DNA of 64,000 nt, from positions 56,167,979 to 56,231,978 of the forward strand of contig NC_070611.1 of NCBI RefSeq assembly GCF_027172205.1, in the 5' to 3' direction. The position numbers were made by a program, and so were the translations under genes. A model generated the notes under the pieces. That model did no database searches, was not told where the DNA came from, and worked only from the letters and a program-made list of their open reading frames with translations. The stretch is from Podarcis raffonei. Its lineage: Eukaryota; Chordata; Lepidosauria; Squamata; Lacertidae. This document shows positions 39,201-52,000 of the stretch, one piece after another (the first letter of the stretch is position 1; every line of letters begins with the position of its first letter).

Positions 39201-42200
39201 AAAAGCCTTTATTATTCCACTTTATCCCTTTCATACCTCTTTGCAGCGTGGCAGATACAAAGACTAATGTTCTTACAAGCACACAGCTCTGTGCAATAGG
39301 CAGCAGGTTTCTCCAGCTTGAATGGGGAGAAAACCTTCGTCATGCTTTCCATTTTACCATAGTGACTTGGCCCTGATTTTCCGGAACTGCCATGTGCTGA
39401 GGCTGCTGAGGCTGGATCTACACCTTTCCTTCAGAGCACATTTAAAGCACATGGCTTCCTCCCAGAATCTTGGGAACTGTAGTTTGACAAGGATGCTGGG
39501 AATTGGAACTCTGTGAGGGGTAAACAATAGGTCCCAGGATTCTTGGGGGGGGGTGCAATGTACTTTACATGCGTAGTGTGTACGCAGCCTCAGTTTTTGG
39601 GGGGGAAAGCTGCCAACACATTGTAAGCATCCTTATTTGGTAGCCAGTTCACACGTTGCCAGCAATGGCCTGGCCGTCCCTGGGGCATGGGTGGCTCTGC
39701 AGATTTGCTGATTGGATTTACGGATGACTTTCCATAAGTCCTAAAGCAGTTCCCAATAATGTAATACAGGAATGAAAATGCATATTAAAAAAATATTTGC
39801 TGGCACCAAAATGATGACAAAGTTGGCACTGGTTCCCGTAGAGAGAATTCCATAAATCGGGGGCTAGAGAGAATTCCATAAATCGGGGGCTAAAGAAAAG
39901 GCCTGTTCTCTTCAACGGCCCTTTGTGGTGACTCACAGAGAAGGGCTTCAGGTGATGATTTCAGGGTTTGGGCAGGTTTATATGGAGAAAGGCAGCATTT
40001 TAGATATTGGGGTTGGAAGCTTATTAAGACTCTAAAGGTCACTTTGGGGCCTGTTTCTTGAGGATTTCTTAAAAAAATTAAATCAGAAATTGTTGCAGAA
40101 ACATGGAGAGCTGATTTTAAGACTGGAAGAATGAGAAATTGAAAGATACCCAAACCAGGAGATTTCTCCAGCTCTAGACAGAAGTCTAATTCTGCTGTGG
40201 TTTATGAATCAGACTGAACAGGGGACATAGGGGACAGGGGGGAAATAAAAATGATTGAAAGTCTAGGCAGGGACAGGAAAAAGCTTTTTCTAGCTGTTTC
40301 TACACCTGCTCCTGGGATGTTCCTCTGCCAGCAGTCAGCTCTCCCTAGAGGTTTATCAACAACTCACCTCGTCTTTTCTGCAGGTGGCTGCTGAATACAT
40401 CAAGAACACCACCTTGCTCCTCATGGGTGTAATTTGTGTGGCAGCCTCTGTTGAGAAATGGAATCTGCACAAACGGATCGCCTTGCGCATGGTGATGATG
40501 GCCGGAGCGAAACCAGGCATGTGAGTGAACCTGTTTTTTCACAGCATGGAGGGAAAGAGGAAGAGTGTCACGGGCCCTCCAGCAGCAGGTGGAGTCACTT
40601 CGCTGCTCAGCAGGTGAAGCCGACTCCTGGCCCATGACAGAAAGAGGGAGTGGGAAGGAGAGCAGTTGAAAAGAAAGACACAGCACTGTCATTAAAATGT
40701 GAAGTGGTGCTTATTAGCCAGCGAGAGTACTGCTTCAGGAGCCCAGTGGGCTGACAGAATGCAAGGCGCACACTTAATAAATAAGTCACTAGGTTTCCAG
40801 ATACATTTCTAGGACAAGTGTGGAGTCTGCTTCAACAGGATGAAAATATTCTTCCCTTCCTCTTCCTGCCAACTTCTTCTCTCTTTGGTCCGTCATCTTA
40901 TTGCTTTGTTGATTCTGGTTTAATTTCTGCTCTCAGTTCATTTAGATCAGGGTGACTGGGGCAACCCAGCCAGTTGGGGAGGGTAATAATAATAATAATA
41001 ATGTTTCTAGCCCATAGGTCATATGTAGTCCCTCAGACTCCCCTTTCTGGCCCTCAGGCCACGCTCCCCTTGAACTGTGTGATAATGTCCCTTGCTTCCC
41101 TGAATGGAGAGGCGTGTATTTGTGTGATGTGTGTGTCGGACCTCCAACTTTTGCATGGCTCAAGTGTAGCCTACTGTGCAAAGGAAAGAGCCACAACTGT
41201 TGCTGCAACCACTTTTAGCTCTGGCCCATCCCACCCTTGGGTTTGCCCCCCGACGGATGACCCACAAGGGAGGACAACCCTTAAGTTGGACAGGGCTACC
41301 CACCCTGGCCTTTTTCCTCTTTGACACTTCTTTAAGTTGTGCAGGGCAAGTTCAAAAGTGCATGATTTCACTCAGAGCTTCCGGAAATACCCACCCACCC
41401 CCATTTCATTCTAAGTCACATGCATCTAAACTAGGCTTTCCTTCGTGAATCTGCAGTTTCCCCCAAAGGGCTTTCCTTTCCCGTTCTCTAGGCTGCTCCT
41501 TTGCTTCATGTGCTGCACAACTGTCTTGTCCATGTGGCTTTCCAACACGTCCACCACAGCCATGGTGATGCCCATTGTAGAAGCAGTGCTGCAGGAGTTA
41601 GTGAATGCCGAAGATGACCGCGAGATGAATGGTACCACTGGCAACACCATCCTGGAAGAACGGGAGACTATAGGTACATGATAGTGACACCCACGTCTGT
41701 TCATTTATTTATAAGCATTTACAAACCGCTTCATGTTCCAAAAATCTCTAAGCAGTCAGTGTGCGGTCAGTCTAAAAAACAAGCAATATATGATTACAAC
41801 AGAAACAAAAATGCAACTGAATTCCATGCAGGAAGCTCAGTCCTCTGACTCTCCAGGTAGGGCTGAGGGACAACCTGGACTGAAGCCCTGGACGGCCTCT
41901 TCCAATCAATGTGGGCGATACTCAGCTAGGTGGACCAATGGTCTGACTCAGTATAAGGCAGCTTCCTGTGTTCCTGTGCAAAACTAATGAAACGGCAGTA
42001 TAAAAACACCCACACAAAAGCAAACAGAACAGAAATTCAGAGGACTCGACACCTGTAAAACTGGATCCAAACTGGGAAAGGCTGGGCAAAAAGTCAAGTC
42101 TTTATAAGATGTCTGGAGCTGTTCCACATATGGCAGAGGGAAGGTCATTTCACAGTGCAGGGGCAACATCAGGAAATGCTCATTTTGGGGTCACCACTCT

Positions 42201-42987
42201 ATGATATTCTGTAGGGTGTAGTGCCATGAATATAATTTCCCTAGATGAACTAAATGATCTTACAGGTCTATATAAGGATAAGCAGTCTTTGAAATAATTT
42301 AACACTCTCTTGTTCATTTGATTATTATTATTTTTTAGTAACTCATAATTATATTTATCTTACTTATTTAAATGCATTTTTAAGCGGGGAGGGAAGGGTT
42401 GAAGGCTAAGTCCAATCCTAGCGTACAAAAATTCTGAAATGCATATAGGAGAAACAGGCGCCACCACTCCACCCCTTTTTCTCCTGCTACAGGTCTTGGC
42501 GAAAAGCGCGGGCAAACGTCCCTGGAGCTCTTTTTCATCAACGAGGAGTAAGAATGAAGCCCGTCCAGCTCTAATGGACATTTGAACCCTTTCAGGTCAC
42601 AATGAGATAAAATATAAAAGCAGGAGCAGCAAATGGCATGATCACAAAGATTTATTTTATTTTAAGGGTTTTTAGATGTTAAGGGAATATATAATGGGAT
42701 GTATAACATGAAGCAGACACACTCAGGAATGGTTCATGGTGGTGGTGGCTGGAATTTTGTGTGCAAAGTGGCATTTCATTTGTTACATATATTTAGGCAC
42801 CAGGTGAAAACACTCCCCTTTCCCCCAGCCTTTGGCTAATTAAACAATCTATGGCCTTTAAAACTGGGGGGGGGGGCTATTGTTTTTGTTTGTTACTAGC
42901 TTATGTATTTTGTGGTTTTTTGTATTGTAAACCACCCTGTGATGCTTGGATGAAGGGTGGTATAGACATTGAATCAACAGCAAAAAC

Positions 42988-43033
<46 letters not shown>

Positions 43034-46000
43034 TCAGGTGGAAATTAAGGCTGTGTACACACTATACTTTGAAAGCACATTCAAAGCACACCCCCACACC
43101 CCAAACAATAATTCTGGGCCCTGTAATTCACCCCGCACAGAGTTACAATTCCCAGCAACTCTTAACAAACCTCAGACTTCTTTGAGGGAGGGAAATGTGC
43201 TTTAAAGGTATAGTGTGGATGCAGCCAGGTAATTTGATTTCCTTTCACATTGTTTGCTTTTTTAAGAGCTTTTTTAGTCTGCCCATTGCCAGAAGGTCCC
43301 AGGGTGGTGAATGCATACATATGAATTCATACAGTCAATATATACCTTATGTGTTTGTGGTGGCAAACACTGATTGGCTGGGCTGGTGTGATGTCTTGGA
43401 GGGAACAATTTGCTTATGGAATGAAGCAGTTTGCAGTCAAGCTTCTCTAAGCACAGGGACAGTTGTCAGTTGGACTAAAACCTCTCACAGGTGATTGCCA
43501 AAGATGGGAGGTTGGAATCCTGAGAGATGCACAGAAGCTAAGGACTAAAGATGTCATCCAGGCTCACTAGTTCCCCTTTCCATGGGCCTTATCCTGATTC
43601 CAAAAGCCTACTCTCCTGTTCTCTTTAAAGATGACTTACCAATCAGTGTACAGAACATCGAAAGCCCAGGAGAAGAATGAAGAAATGAAACCAGTCCTCC
43701 TTTCTCCCTTTCTCTTGCCCAGGCAAGCTCCTCACTCATCCATACTGGTTCTGTGCAGCAGGCTAAGAACCAGATCTAAGCAAACAGAAGCAAAGTTATG
43801 GCATCTCTCGTATTTCAACCTGTGACTTTCCTGTAAGATAAAGAGGTGGTGCCATGGACATATCTCTAACCTACCAATCTAGGGAAGTTCATATAAAGCT
43901 ATGGTCTTCTTCAAAGAACCCTGGGAACTACGCTATAAGGGTTTATTCTGATGTTAGTCTCAGTGGTGGGGAAACTGGTGCAGGGCAACTCCTTCCCACC
44001 ATGTCCAGCAACATTGGAAGCCTCACTCCACGTGAAGCAACTGATTTCCCATTCCAGCATTGTACCTTCTCAGAACTGGACACCTGGGTGAACGACAGTG
44101 GTGATCTGGCTTGAACCAAGTCTCTACTCTGCCAGGAAACTCCTTTGGGCCAATCAATGTCAGCCTAGCCTTCCTTACTGGGTACTTGTGAGCATAGAAT
44201 TGGATGGCCCCATCTAGAATGCCATATTTCATTTGCATGGTATGCAATTGTACAGCGGCAAATCAACATTAATTATCCTCTTTTTTTTGCAGTGCTACAA
44301 CTGCTGACTTCAGCTCTCTGATGCATTCCAAGGTATATTTTCGTAAAATAGCAAGTTGATTCTACAGAAAGCAACACAGGATTGCATGGTTTTCTTCCCT
44401 TTAATGTGTCTGGAGGAGGACAACATTCTATGCTTAGAGGAATGCTGCACTTCTGTTCTGCTTACAGAGGCCTGATGTGGCTGCATGCACAGCTCAGGCC
44501 TGTAGTGTGAATCAGGGGGAGACCAGAGGTCAATGGTTGAACCCACTTGCTTGGCATTCAAAAGCTCCCAGGTGCAGTTGCCATCATCTCCAGCCAGGGC
44601 TGCAAAAGACCCCTGCCCAAAGCCCTGAAAAGTCACTGCCAATCAGCATAGAGAGAAAAATACCAAGCAAGAGGGGCCGAGAGGGATGGTGAAGAAGATA
44701 TTTGTTTGCCTTTTAGGGAGAAATGACTTGATTTGAGAACAAAACTGACATATCTGGCCTCCCGTAAGGATCAGTGACCTGACTTGGTCTAACACAATTT
44801 CTTTGGTGCCCTGATATCTTCTCCAGGTTGTGCTACAGTTTTACTTTAGGCTGGGGGGCATCAACTGATTAATGGGGTGTTACTACCATTGTGGAGATAG
44901 AATGTGTTGATGGTTTCCAATTCCCAGATTCAAATACAAAATTTGATCTCTTAGTTGCTTACTGCTCTTAGAGCTTAACAGATGAATATACAAATTACCC
45001 CCGTTGAAATTTATTGTGTTTGAGGTTATGTAAACACTCTCATTAGCAAGCTTGCAGGTACCACAAAGCTTGAGAGAGAAAGCCAGTTACACAATGTTTT
45101 TATTGGGCCGGCTAACATTGCATTCACTTGGGAGTAACACCTTTCATATGCCCCCATCCTTTAGGTCAAGCAGTGTCCATTAATGTGTGGGTAGATTGAT
45201 TTACCAGTGGTCAGGGAACTGAATCCGATTCCTTCTGAAGCCTCTGATCCTAATGTACAGGGAATGTGTTAACAATCCTTTTAATCCACTAACCAAACCA
45301 TCCACAAACGGAAGCATTTTTTCTCATAGGCAGTGATTGCTCTTTGGAGATGGGGGTGGGCAGGGGAACCTCTCTTGTTGTGAGTCACCAGGTGTTTAAG
45401 GTTTCAGATGATCAAGTGACTACCTGATAATTACAATACTTAACATTGGGTATAAGCAGTGGTTCTGTGAGTTTCGAAAGAATTGTACTAGCAAACACTT
45501 GAAGGTGGCTTAATCCTCTCCCCATTAGCACTCCACTTCTAGATCCCTTGGTGCTTAAAAGTAGAGATGCATGCTTAGGTTATAATTTAAACCCACATGT
45601 AGAATTTTAATACAAAATGCAAACATATCTCCTGAAGCATGGGAAAGGAAGTAATTTTTGAAGAGCAGCCAGTTTCTTTGTACCTTTTCTATTTTGGGCA
45701 AAAGTGGAGAAAGGATGTGCTGATGCTGGCTATCTCATGCCCTGTCCACACCAGAGGAAAAAAATCCCCCCTTCAGTAGCAAAGAGAGAGTCACATGTCT
45801 TGCCATCCCATGCATTACATAAAATCATTGCACTCACACAACCCCTCCTCCTCTCATGCACTTTGATTCACCGACTGACTTCCTTGTCAATGTAGCTGCA
45901 TGGTATGCATCAAGAATAACATTTTATTTGGCCCTAATTGTTTGGTAAGTGTTGTCTTGACTTGAAAAGACCTACTCTACATCAAAACTTATTTTTTACT

Positions 46001-49000
46001 GGATCAGGCAGCAGCTTTGATAGTGTTTCTGTAATTGCACCAGTGGCGAAGCTGCATGCTCTGGCACCAGGGGCGGAGAGCAGGCTGGTGTATGGCTGGT
46101 GTGCGTCCTGGGGGGCATGGTATGCGTCCCAGGGGCATGGCACCCGGCGCAGTGGGGGGTGCACAGCACGTGTCCAGGGGGGCAGCCGCGATGGTACCCC
46201 CCCTCCCTGATGGTGCGGGGGTGGTGCGCTCCCCCTCCGTTCCTCTGCCAGTGAATTGCACAGAATATTTCCGATAACATGAAATATCAACACAGGAATT
46301 TCAAACTGGCTTCCATCCAACTGGTGTCCTGGAATGGCACTGAAAGAGTTGTTTTCTAATGAAGGGGGATTTCTCTTCCTATATATAGAACATGAACGGC
46401 GTACACATGATTGCCAACACAATTGGAACTGTGAGCTCCAAAACCAACGGGCAGCATCTGCCTCAGGTAAGAACATTCTCCGCTATTGAGAGAGACAATG
46501 AATAACCCCAGGTTTATTTATCACCATTGCTTGGAAAAAGCAGAACATTTGATGACAGGGACTGTTTGTGTTTGTGGCTCTGTTCCTGCCACTGCAGCTA
46601 TGCAGTTCAAAAGCTGTCCCCAGGGGTCCAGGATAAGAACATTCAGCTTAGCATGGGAGCTGTCCAGTGCAGAGCCCCAGGGAGCACAGAAAGACAGGTG
46701 TTGTTTCAGCGATGCTTCGGCTGCCCCTGGGCAGCTTAATCTGTATTGTGGCCCTACCTTACCTAACCTATCTTCAGCATAACTGTCAACTTTTCCCTTT
46801 TCTTGCAAGGAATCCTATTCAGAATAAGTGAATTTCCCTTTAAAAAAGGGAAACGTTGACATCTATGATCTTCAGAGTCCTGACCCAGAACATGTGCTTT
46901 TAGAGCCCTGCTTCCTCCTCATGCATAAGACTCGGGAATGTCTGAGATGCTGCCAGAGAAGCAGTGTGCTTCCAGCTCTGTTTTCCAGCTCTTTTCCTTC
47001 ACTTGGACACACTTTCACCTCTGTACCTCGGAGTGATCCTGCAGGGTACGAAGCGGGGTGATGAAACCAGTGAGGGCAACTTGCTTCTTCCAACCCTATT
47101 ATTATTTATTAAAGTGGTTAATCACTTTATCTTGCCCAAGGCAACCCAAAGTGACTTCTAAACAAGCAAACAGACAACAACCCCCCACATAAATACATTA
47201 AAACCAAAGGGGAATAGAAATACATCAAAAACATCACACCCAGCATCTGACAGTATCCTCAAGCAGCACACCACCCTGGGTGATGATATTGGAAGGGCTC
47301 TTGGTGCCTGCTGACTCCCTTTGACCCTGGCAAGCACTAAGCCCCTTGTCCAAAGTTTCATTCATTTCTGGTCTGATCCCACCAGGAAAGTGGTGGGATA
47401 TGCCACTACTTTTCATATGCATAATACTCCTACTATTTTTTGATATTAAACAGTCTATCATAAAGTGATATTTCCCTCAGTGTGTAGGGCTGGATCCTGA
47501 CTTAGCAAAGTGCCCTGCTGCAGGGTTCTCCTGTGTTGATAACCCCACCCTTCTTTGACTTATGATGTGTTCCTAATTAGTTATCAACACCAGATGATTT
47601 GTCTGTCATATACTATAGTGTCACTCTTCAGCATTGTGGAGAACTAAAATGGCAGCTGGAAGATTCAGTCACCCAGTGTTGATCAGACTAAAATATTTTA
47701 AAGGAGACCCATTTCAATGCCAGCCCCTACTGAAGTGTTGAGGCTCATATGGCGCTAGGCTTGGGTCGCGTCCCATTTGAGAGATGAATGTTAGATTGAG
47801 AGAATGAGAGAGCAATTTGCCCTAGACCATTCCAGACATGATTAATTTGAGGCGGAAAGTCTGCCAACTATTGCCCTGGACTTCTCTCGTGATTTGAGGA
47901 TTATGAGCTCCTAACAAAACCTGTCTGAACTGAATCTTTCCCGCAAGGCTGCATGTGGCTCAGCAGCCTGATTACTGTTGAGCCTTTATTTCTGTCACTG
48001 ACGAAGCAGTTTTCAGGGAACTTGAGAAGACACCTGTTCTGAATCTTTCTAGTTCTTAGAGAAAATAAGCTGTCTGCAAAACACAGGCATCCTGGTACAC
48101 AGAAAGCATATTTATCAACCCATCAATGAAGCTCAGAGAGCCCTTTCTGCTCTTAACTTAGCTTCAGTAGAAACTTCCAGTTAAACCCTTTCACCAATAC
48201 TCATAGCCATTCCCATTTCAGTGTGAATTAAACCATTTATGCTTAACAATATCTGCCCTGTGATTTTCTGCAGTGCTGGTTGGTGTGGACCGCCCTGCAT
48301 TTTGCTTTCAATTTTAAAATTTACACCCTGCTTTTCACGGTGTAGGTCTCAAAGCAGCTTACAACACCCAAGAATTACAACATACAGACATGTGTTAAAT
48401 GATGTGGTTTCTTTACAGGCTCAGATCCTCGTTCTGCCACCTCAGCCTCAAAGTTTAGACCTAAGCAGTAAGCCTCGGTACCCAACCAAGCACGATCAGA
48501 TGGTCTGCAAGTGCCTCTCGTTGAGCATCTCCTACGCGGCAACCATTGGGGGACTCACAACCATCATTGGCACCTCCACAAACCTCATCTTCCTGGAGTA
48601 TTTCAACAAGTGAGTAATGCATGCGCAGTGCACATTTAGCAAGACCAGTGTAAAGACCTGGTAACCTGGTGTGGTTACAAGCCATGTGAAGTGAATGGCA
48701 GGAGTTGGTAACGCAGGTGAGCTGTGCACAAGCAAGCTGCCAGCTACCTCTGCTGAGGCTCTTTTTATTAGCACAATATGCAAAACCAGTCAGATACATT
48801 TTGGACTGTGACCTTTACACATCTTCCAATCCCGAGATCGTGGGGTGGTACAAAGTTATTTTGGCACCTGTTTCCACTGCATCATTTTCCCCTTGAACAA
48901 TGTATGATGAAGGAGACAAAGGTCACAGACAGGGCATGGCAGACCACCAAAAAAGCAAAGGTTAAATAGAGGGCATGGTGTTCAGACAGCTATGGCTTGT

Positions 49001-52000
49001 CTGCGGATGGAAGTGTGCTCCACACCCGGCGGTCATTCCTTCACCATGGAGCTGGTTCCTGGTGACCCTTATAAGAGCCCTGAAAGGAAGCAAAGACAGT
49101 CCCCGTATAACAGATGGTGAGCAAAGACTGAGAAATAGTGACCTGCTTCAGGCTCCTCAAGAGAGAGTGAGTTCTCGCTGAAGTACACATTTGAACCGGC
49201 GGACTTTGTCACCGCTTTTTTAACCGTATCCTAGACGGAACAGGCTTCTTTTTTCATTTCTATTTACGCTCTTCTCTAATTCTTTATCACTACTCTTCTC
49301 TAATTCTTTATCACTACAGGCTCTGGAATTGAATGGGAGGTGGCAGCAGGGAGGGGAAAATCTTTTTGTTTCTGGGACGGCTCCATCTGTTCTAGTGATT
49401 TGTTCCCCCTGCAAAGTAATAATCTTCCAAGTGCAACATCATTATGCTTTTTAATGTAGCAAATTATGTTAACAATAGATGGGAAATTAATGAAGCCAAA
49501 GGCATGCCTAAACTACTTCAAAAGAAAACGATCTGATTTTATGAATATTTTCATGCAAATTTACTGTTTAACGATTAGCAAGGGGGGGAGAGGAGGGGGA
49601 AACAGAATTTAAGCACGGTGCTCTGAATTCCCCCCGCCCCCTCAAGATCTCTTATATAGAGTTCTCCACAATAGAACCTATTGTGTTTGCTCAGCCAACC
49701 AAAGAGCCAAAACTTGCTATCTCTCAGGTTACCCTGAAGGCCATTTCACAGATTACACATCCAAGGCTGAAACTCGGTGTTATGGCCCATGCTTGGCATG
49801 CAAAAGGAGCCAGGTTCAATCCAGGTAGGACTGGGAAAGATTTATGGAGAGTCGGAGTCACCAATACGGAGCGAAATTAACTAATGCTCTGACTTGTCTA
49901 TTATGGAACTTACGTCAAGGGAGTTCTGCATAACAACTTCCTTATCCTTCTGATGCTGGCAGATGAAGACTTTTCATAGAATAATAAAATTGTAGAGTTG
50001 GAAGGGATCCTGAGGATCACCTAGTCCAACCCCCTGCAATGCAGCTGTCCCATATGGGGATCAAACCTGCAACCTTGGTGCTATTAGCACCATGCTCTAA
50101 CCAACTGAGCTATACTAATCTTTTTGGGGGCTGTTCGTTTGTTTACTTGGTATTTTAAAGGCATCCTGAAGCAGGCAGTACACAAGGTGAACTTGAAAAG
50201 GGAAAAGCATCGTATAGGTCCCTGATGCTGCCTGGAAAAGCATACTACAAAGTGGCTGTTTTTGATTTCCTTACAGCCATTATCCCAATGCTGAAGTGGT
50301 GAATTTTGGAACCTGGTTCTTACTCAGCTTACCCATCTCCCTCATCATGCTGGTGCTGACCTGGTTTTGGATGCATTGGCTTTTCCTTGGATGCAAGTAA
50401 GTGGGGTCTGCAAGATCTTCGTAAGAGCTCAGCACAGCTCAGCAGTAGAGCATATGTTTTGCATGCAGAAGCTCACAGAAACGTCCACCATTTTGCATCA
50501 TTGGATGTCCAATACTTTTGCCATGGAAAGACATCTAATGCAGCTTAATGTTGGGAGATTCATGCATACTTAAACCATGGAACTCACTCCCACAGGAGAC
50601 AGTAATAGCCACTGTCGTAGTCCTGTTCTGCCAGCCACAGCAGAGCTCAGTGGAGGGAGAATCCAGCCAACCAGCTGAGTCTCAGGGGGGAACTTGCCTG
50701 AAGGCAGAGTCCGTATACAAGGTCCAGTCCAGTCCTAAGGTCAGGAGTACCTCAGTTCATGTAGTCCAGTGGTTTTCAACCTGTAGGTCTCCAGATGTTG
50801 TTGGACTACAACTCCCATCATCCCTGAGCTCTGGCCTTGCTAGCTAGGGGTGATGGGAGTTGTAGTTCAACAACATCTGGGGACCCACATGTTGAGAAAG
50901 GCTGATGTAGTCCAGGGGTCAAGTAAGCTGGGGGTCCAAGGTCACGAGAAGCAAGAAGCAGCAAGGTTTGGCCAGTAATGACAAATGTTGTTCCCAGCAA
51001 CTGAATGAGGCTGGAAACCCTGCTTAAGAAAGCTGGAGCCAGTTGGTTCTCATCAGGAACAAGAAGGCTGATCAGTAGCAGGTGGAGTCACTTTGCCTTC
51101 TGCTCCTTCAGGCTACTGCTCAGCAGGTGAAGGTGACTCCTGGCCCATGACAACCACTAACTTAGCTTGCTTTAAAAGAGGATTATCCAAATTCATGGAG
51201 GAGAGGGCTATTGATGGCTACTAGCCATGATGGAGGCTAAGCTCTGGTCCCACTGTCAGAGGCAGTATGCCTCTAAATACCAGCTGCTAGGAATCACAGA
51301 AGGGAAGCATGCTGTTGTTCCCCGGTCCTGCTTGTGGGCTTTCCACGGGCACTGTGTGCTTGCAAAAGTGCAGCTTTGTTCTGGTTGACTATTGAGATGC
51401 TCATGCATCCTTACTCCTCAGATGAAAGATTGGAAGGTATCTAAAGTAGGACCTGTCTGCTTTGGCACCCACTCTTTGGAATTCTTTGCCAAGTGATATC
51501 TGTCCTCATGGCAGGTGAAGATTTCCCTCAGAACCATAGAATTGTAGAGTTGGAAGGGGCCACGAGGCTCCTCTACTCCAACCCCTGCAATTCAGGAATC
51601 TTTTGCCCAATGTGGGGCTCATGACCCTGAGTTTATTAATCAATTCTATTTGAAGGTTTTATTTTTTTAAAAAAACCAGAGCCTTCTGTTCTTCAAGTCA
51701 CATTGAGAACTATGCTAAATAAAGAAATAGTTTTCATGCTAGTACATGAATAGCTGGAAGATGTTAAAAACCTCTGGTTGCTACTGGCTTTTTCTGGCAT
51801 TAAATATGAATCTGTTCCATGTGCTTTACCATTCAGTCCCATAAGTTGTCTGTTCCCTAGCAAAAAAGGGGGGGCTATAGTAAATCAGAAATAATTTATA
51901 ATCCCATGACAAGTCCTAACATGATCCACAGTTCTTTCACAAAGAGCATTTGCATTCCACATTACAGTTCCAAATATTCTCTCTAACAAGGGTTGGTTTT

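Larger units (their letters stand above)
50548..51385 (+). repeat. Repeat family C, split by an LTR fossil
   Basis: The left part (about 50548-50612, GAACTCACTCCCACAGGAGA, then AGTAATAGCCAC) and the right part (51153-51385, CTTTAAAAGAGGATTATCCA, then CAAATTCATGGAGGAG) are consecutive pieces of family C. The LTR-like segment 50613-51152 separates them. Confidence 0.6.

Noticed and set aside
46004-46476. Overlapping long frames on both strands (80-164 codons)
   Set aside because: They coincide with the GC-rich hAT MITE, overlap each other on opposite strands and show no recognisable domain.
50035-50110. Possible tRNA-Ile gene on the minus strand
   Set aside because: The acceptor stem is not maintained and a CR1-like tail is attached, so it is a SINE.
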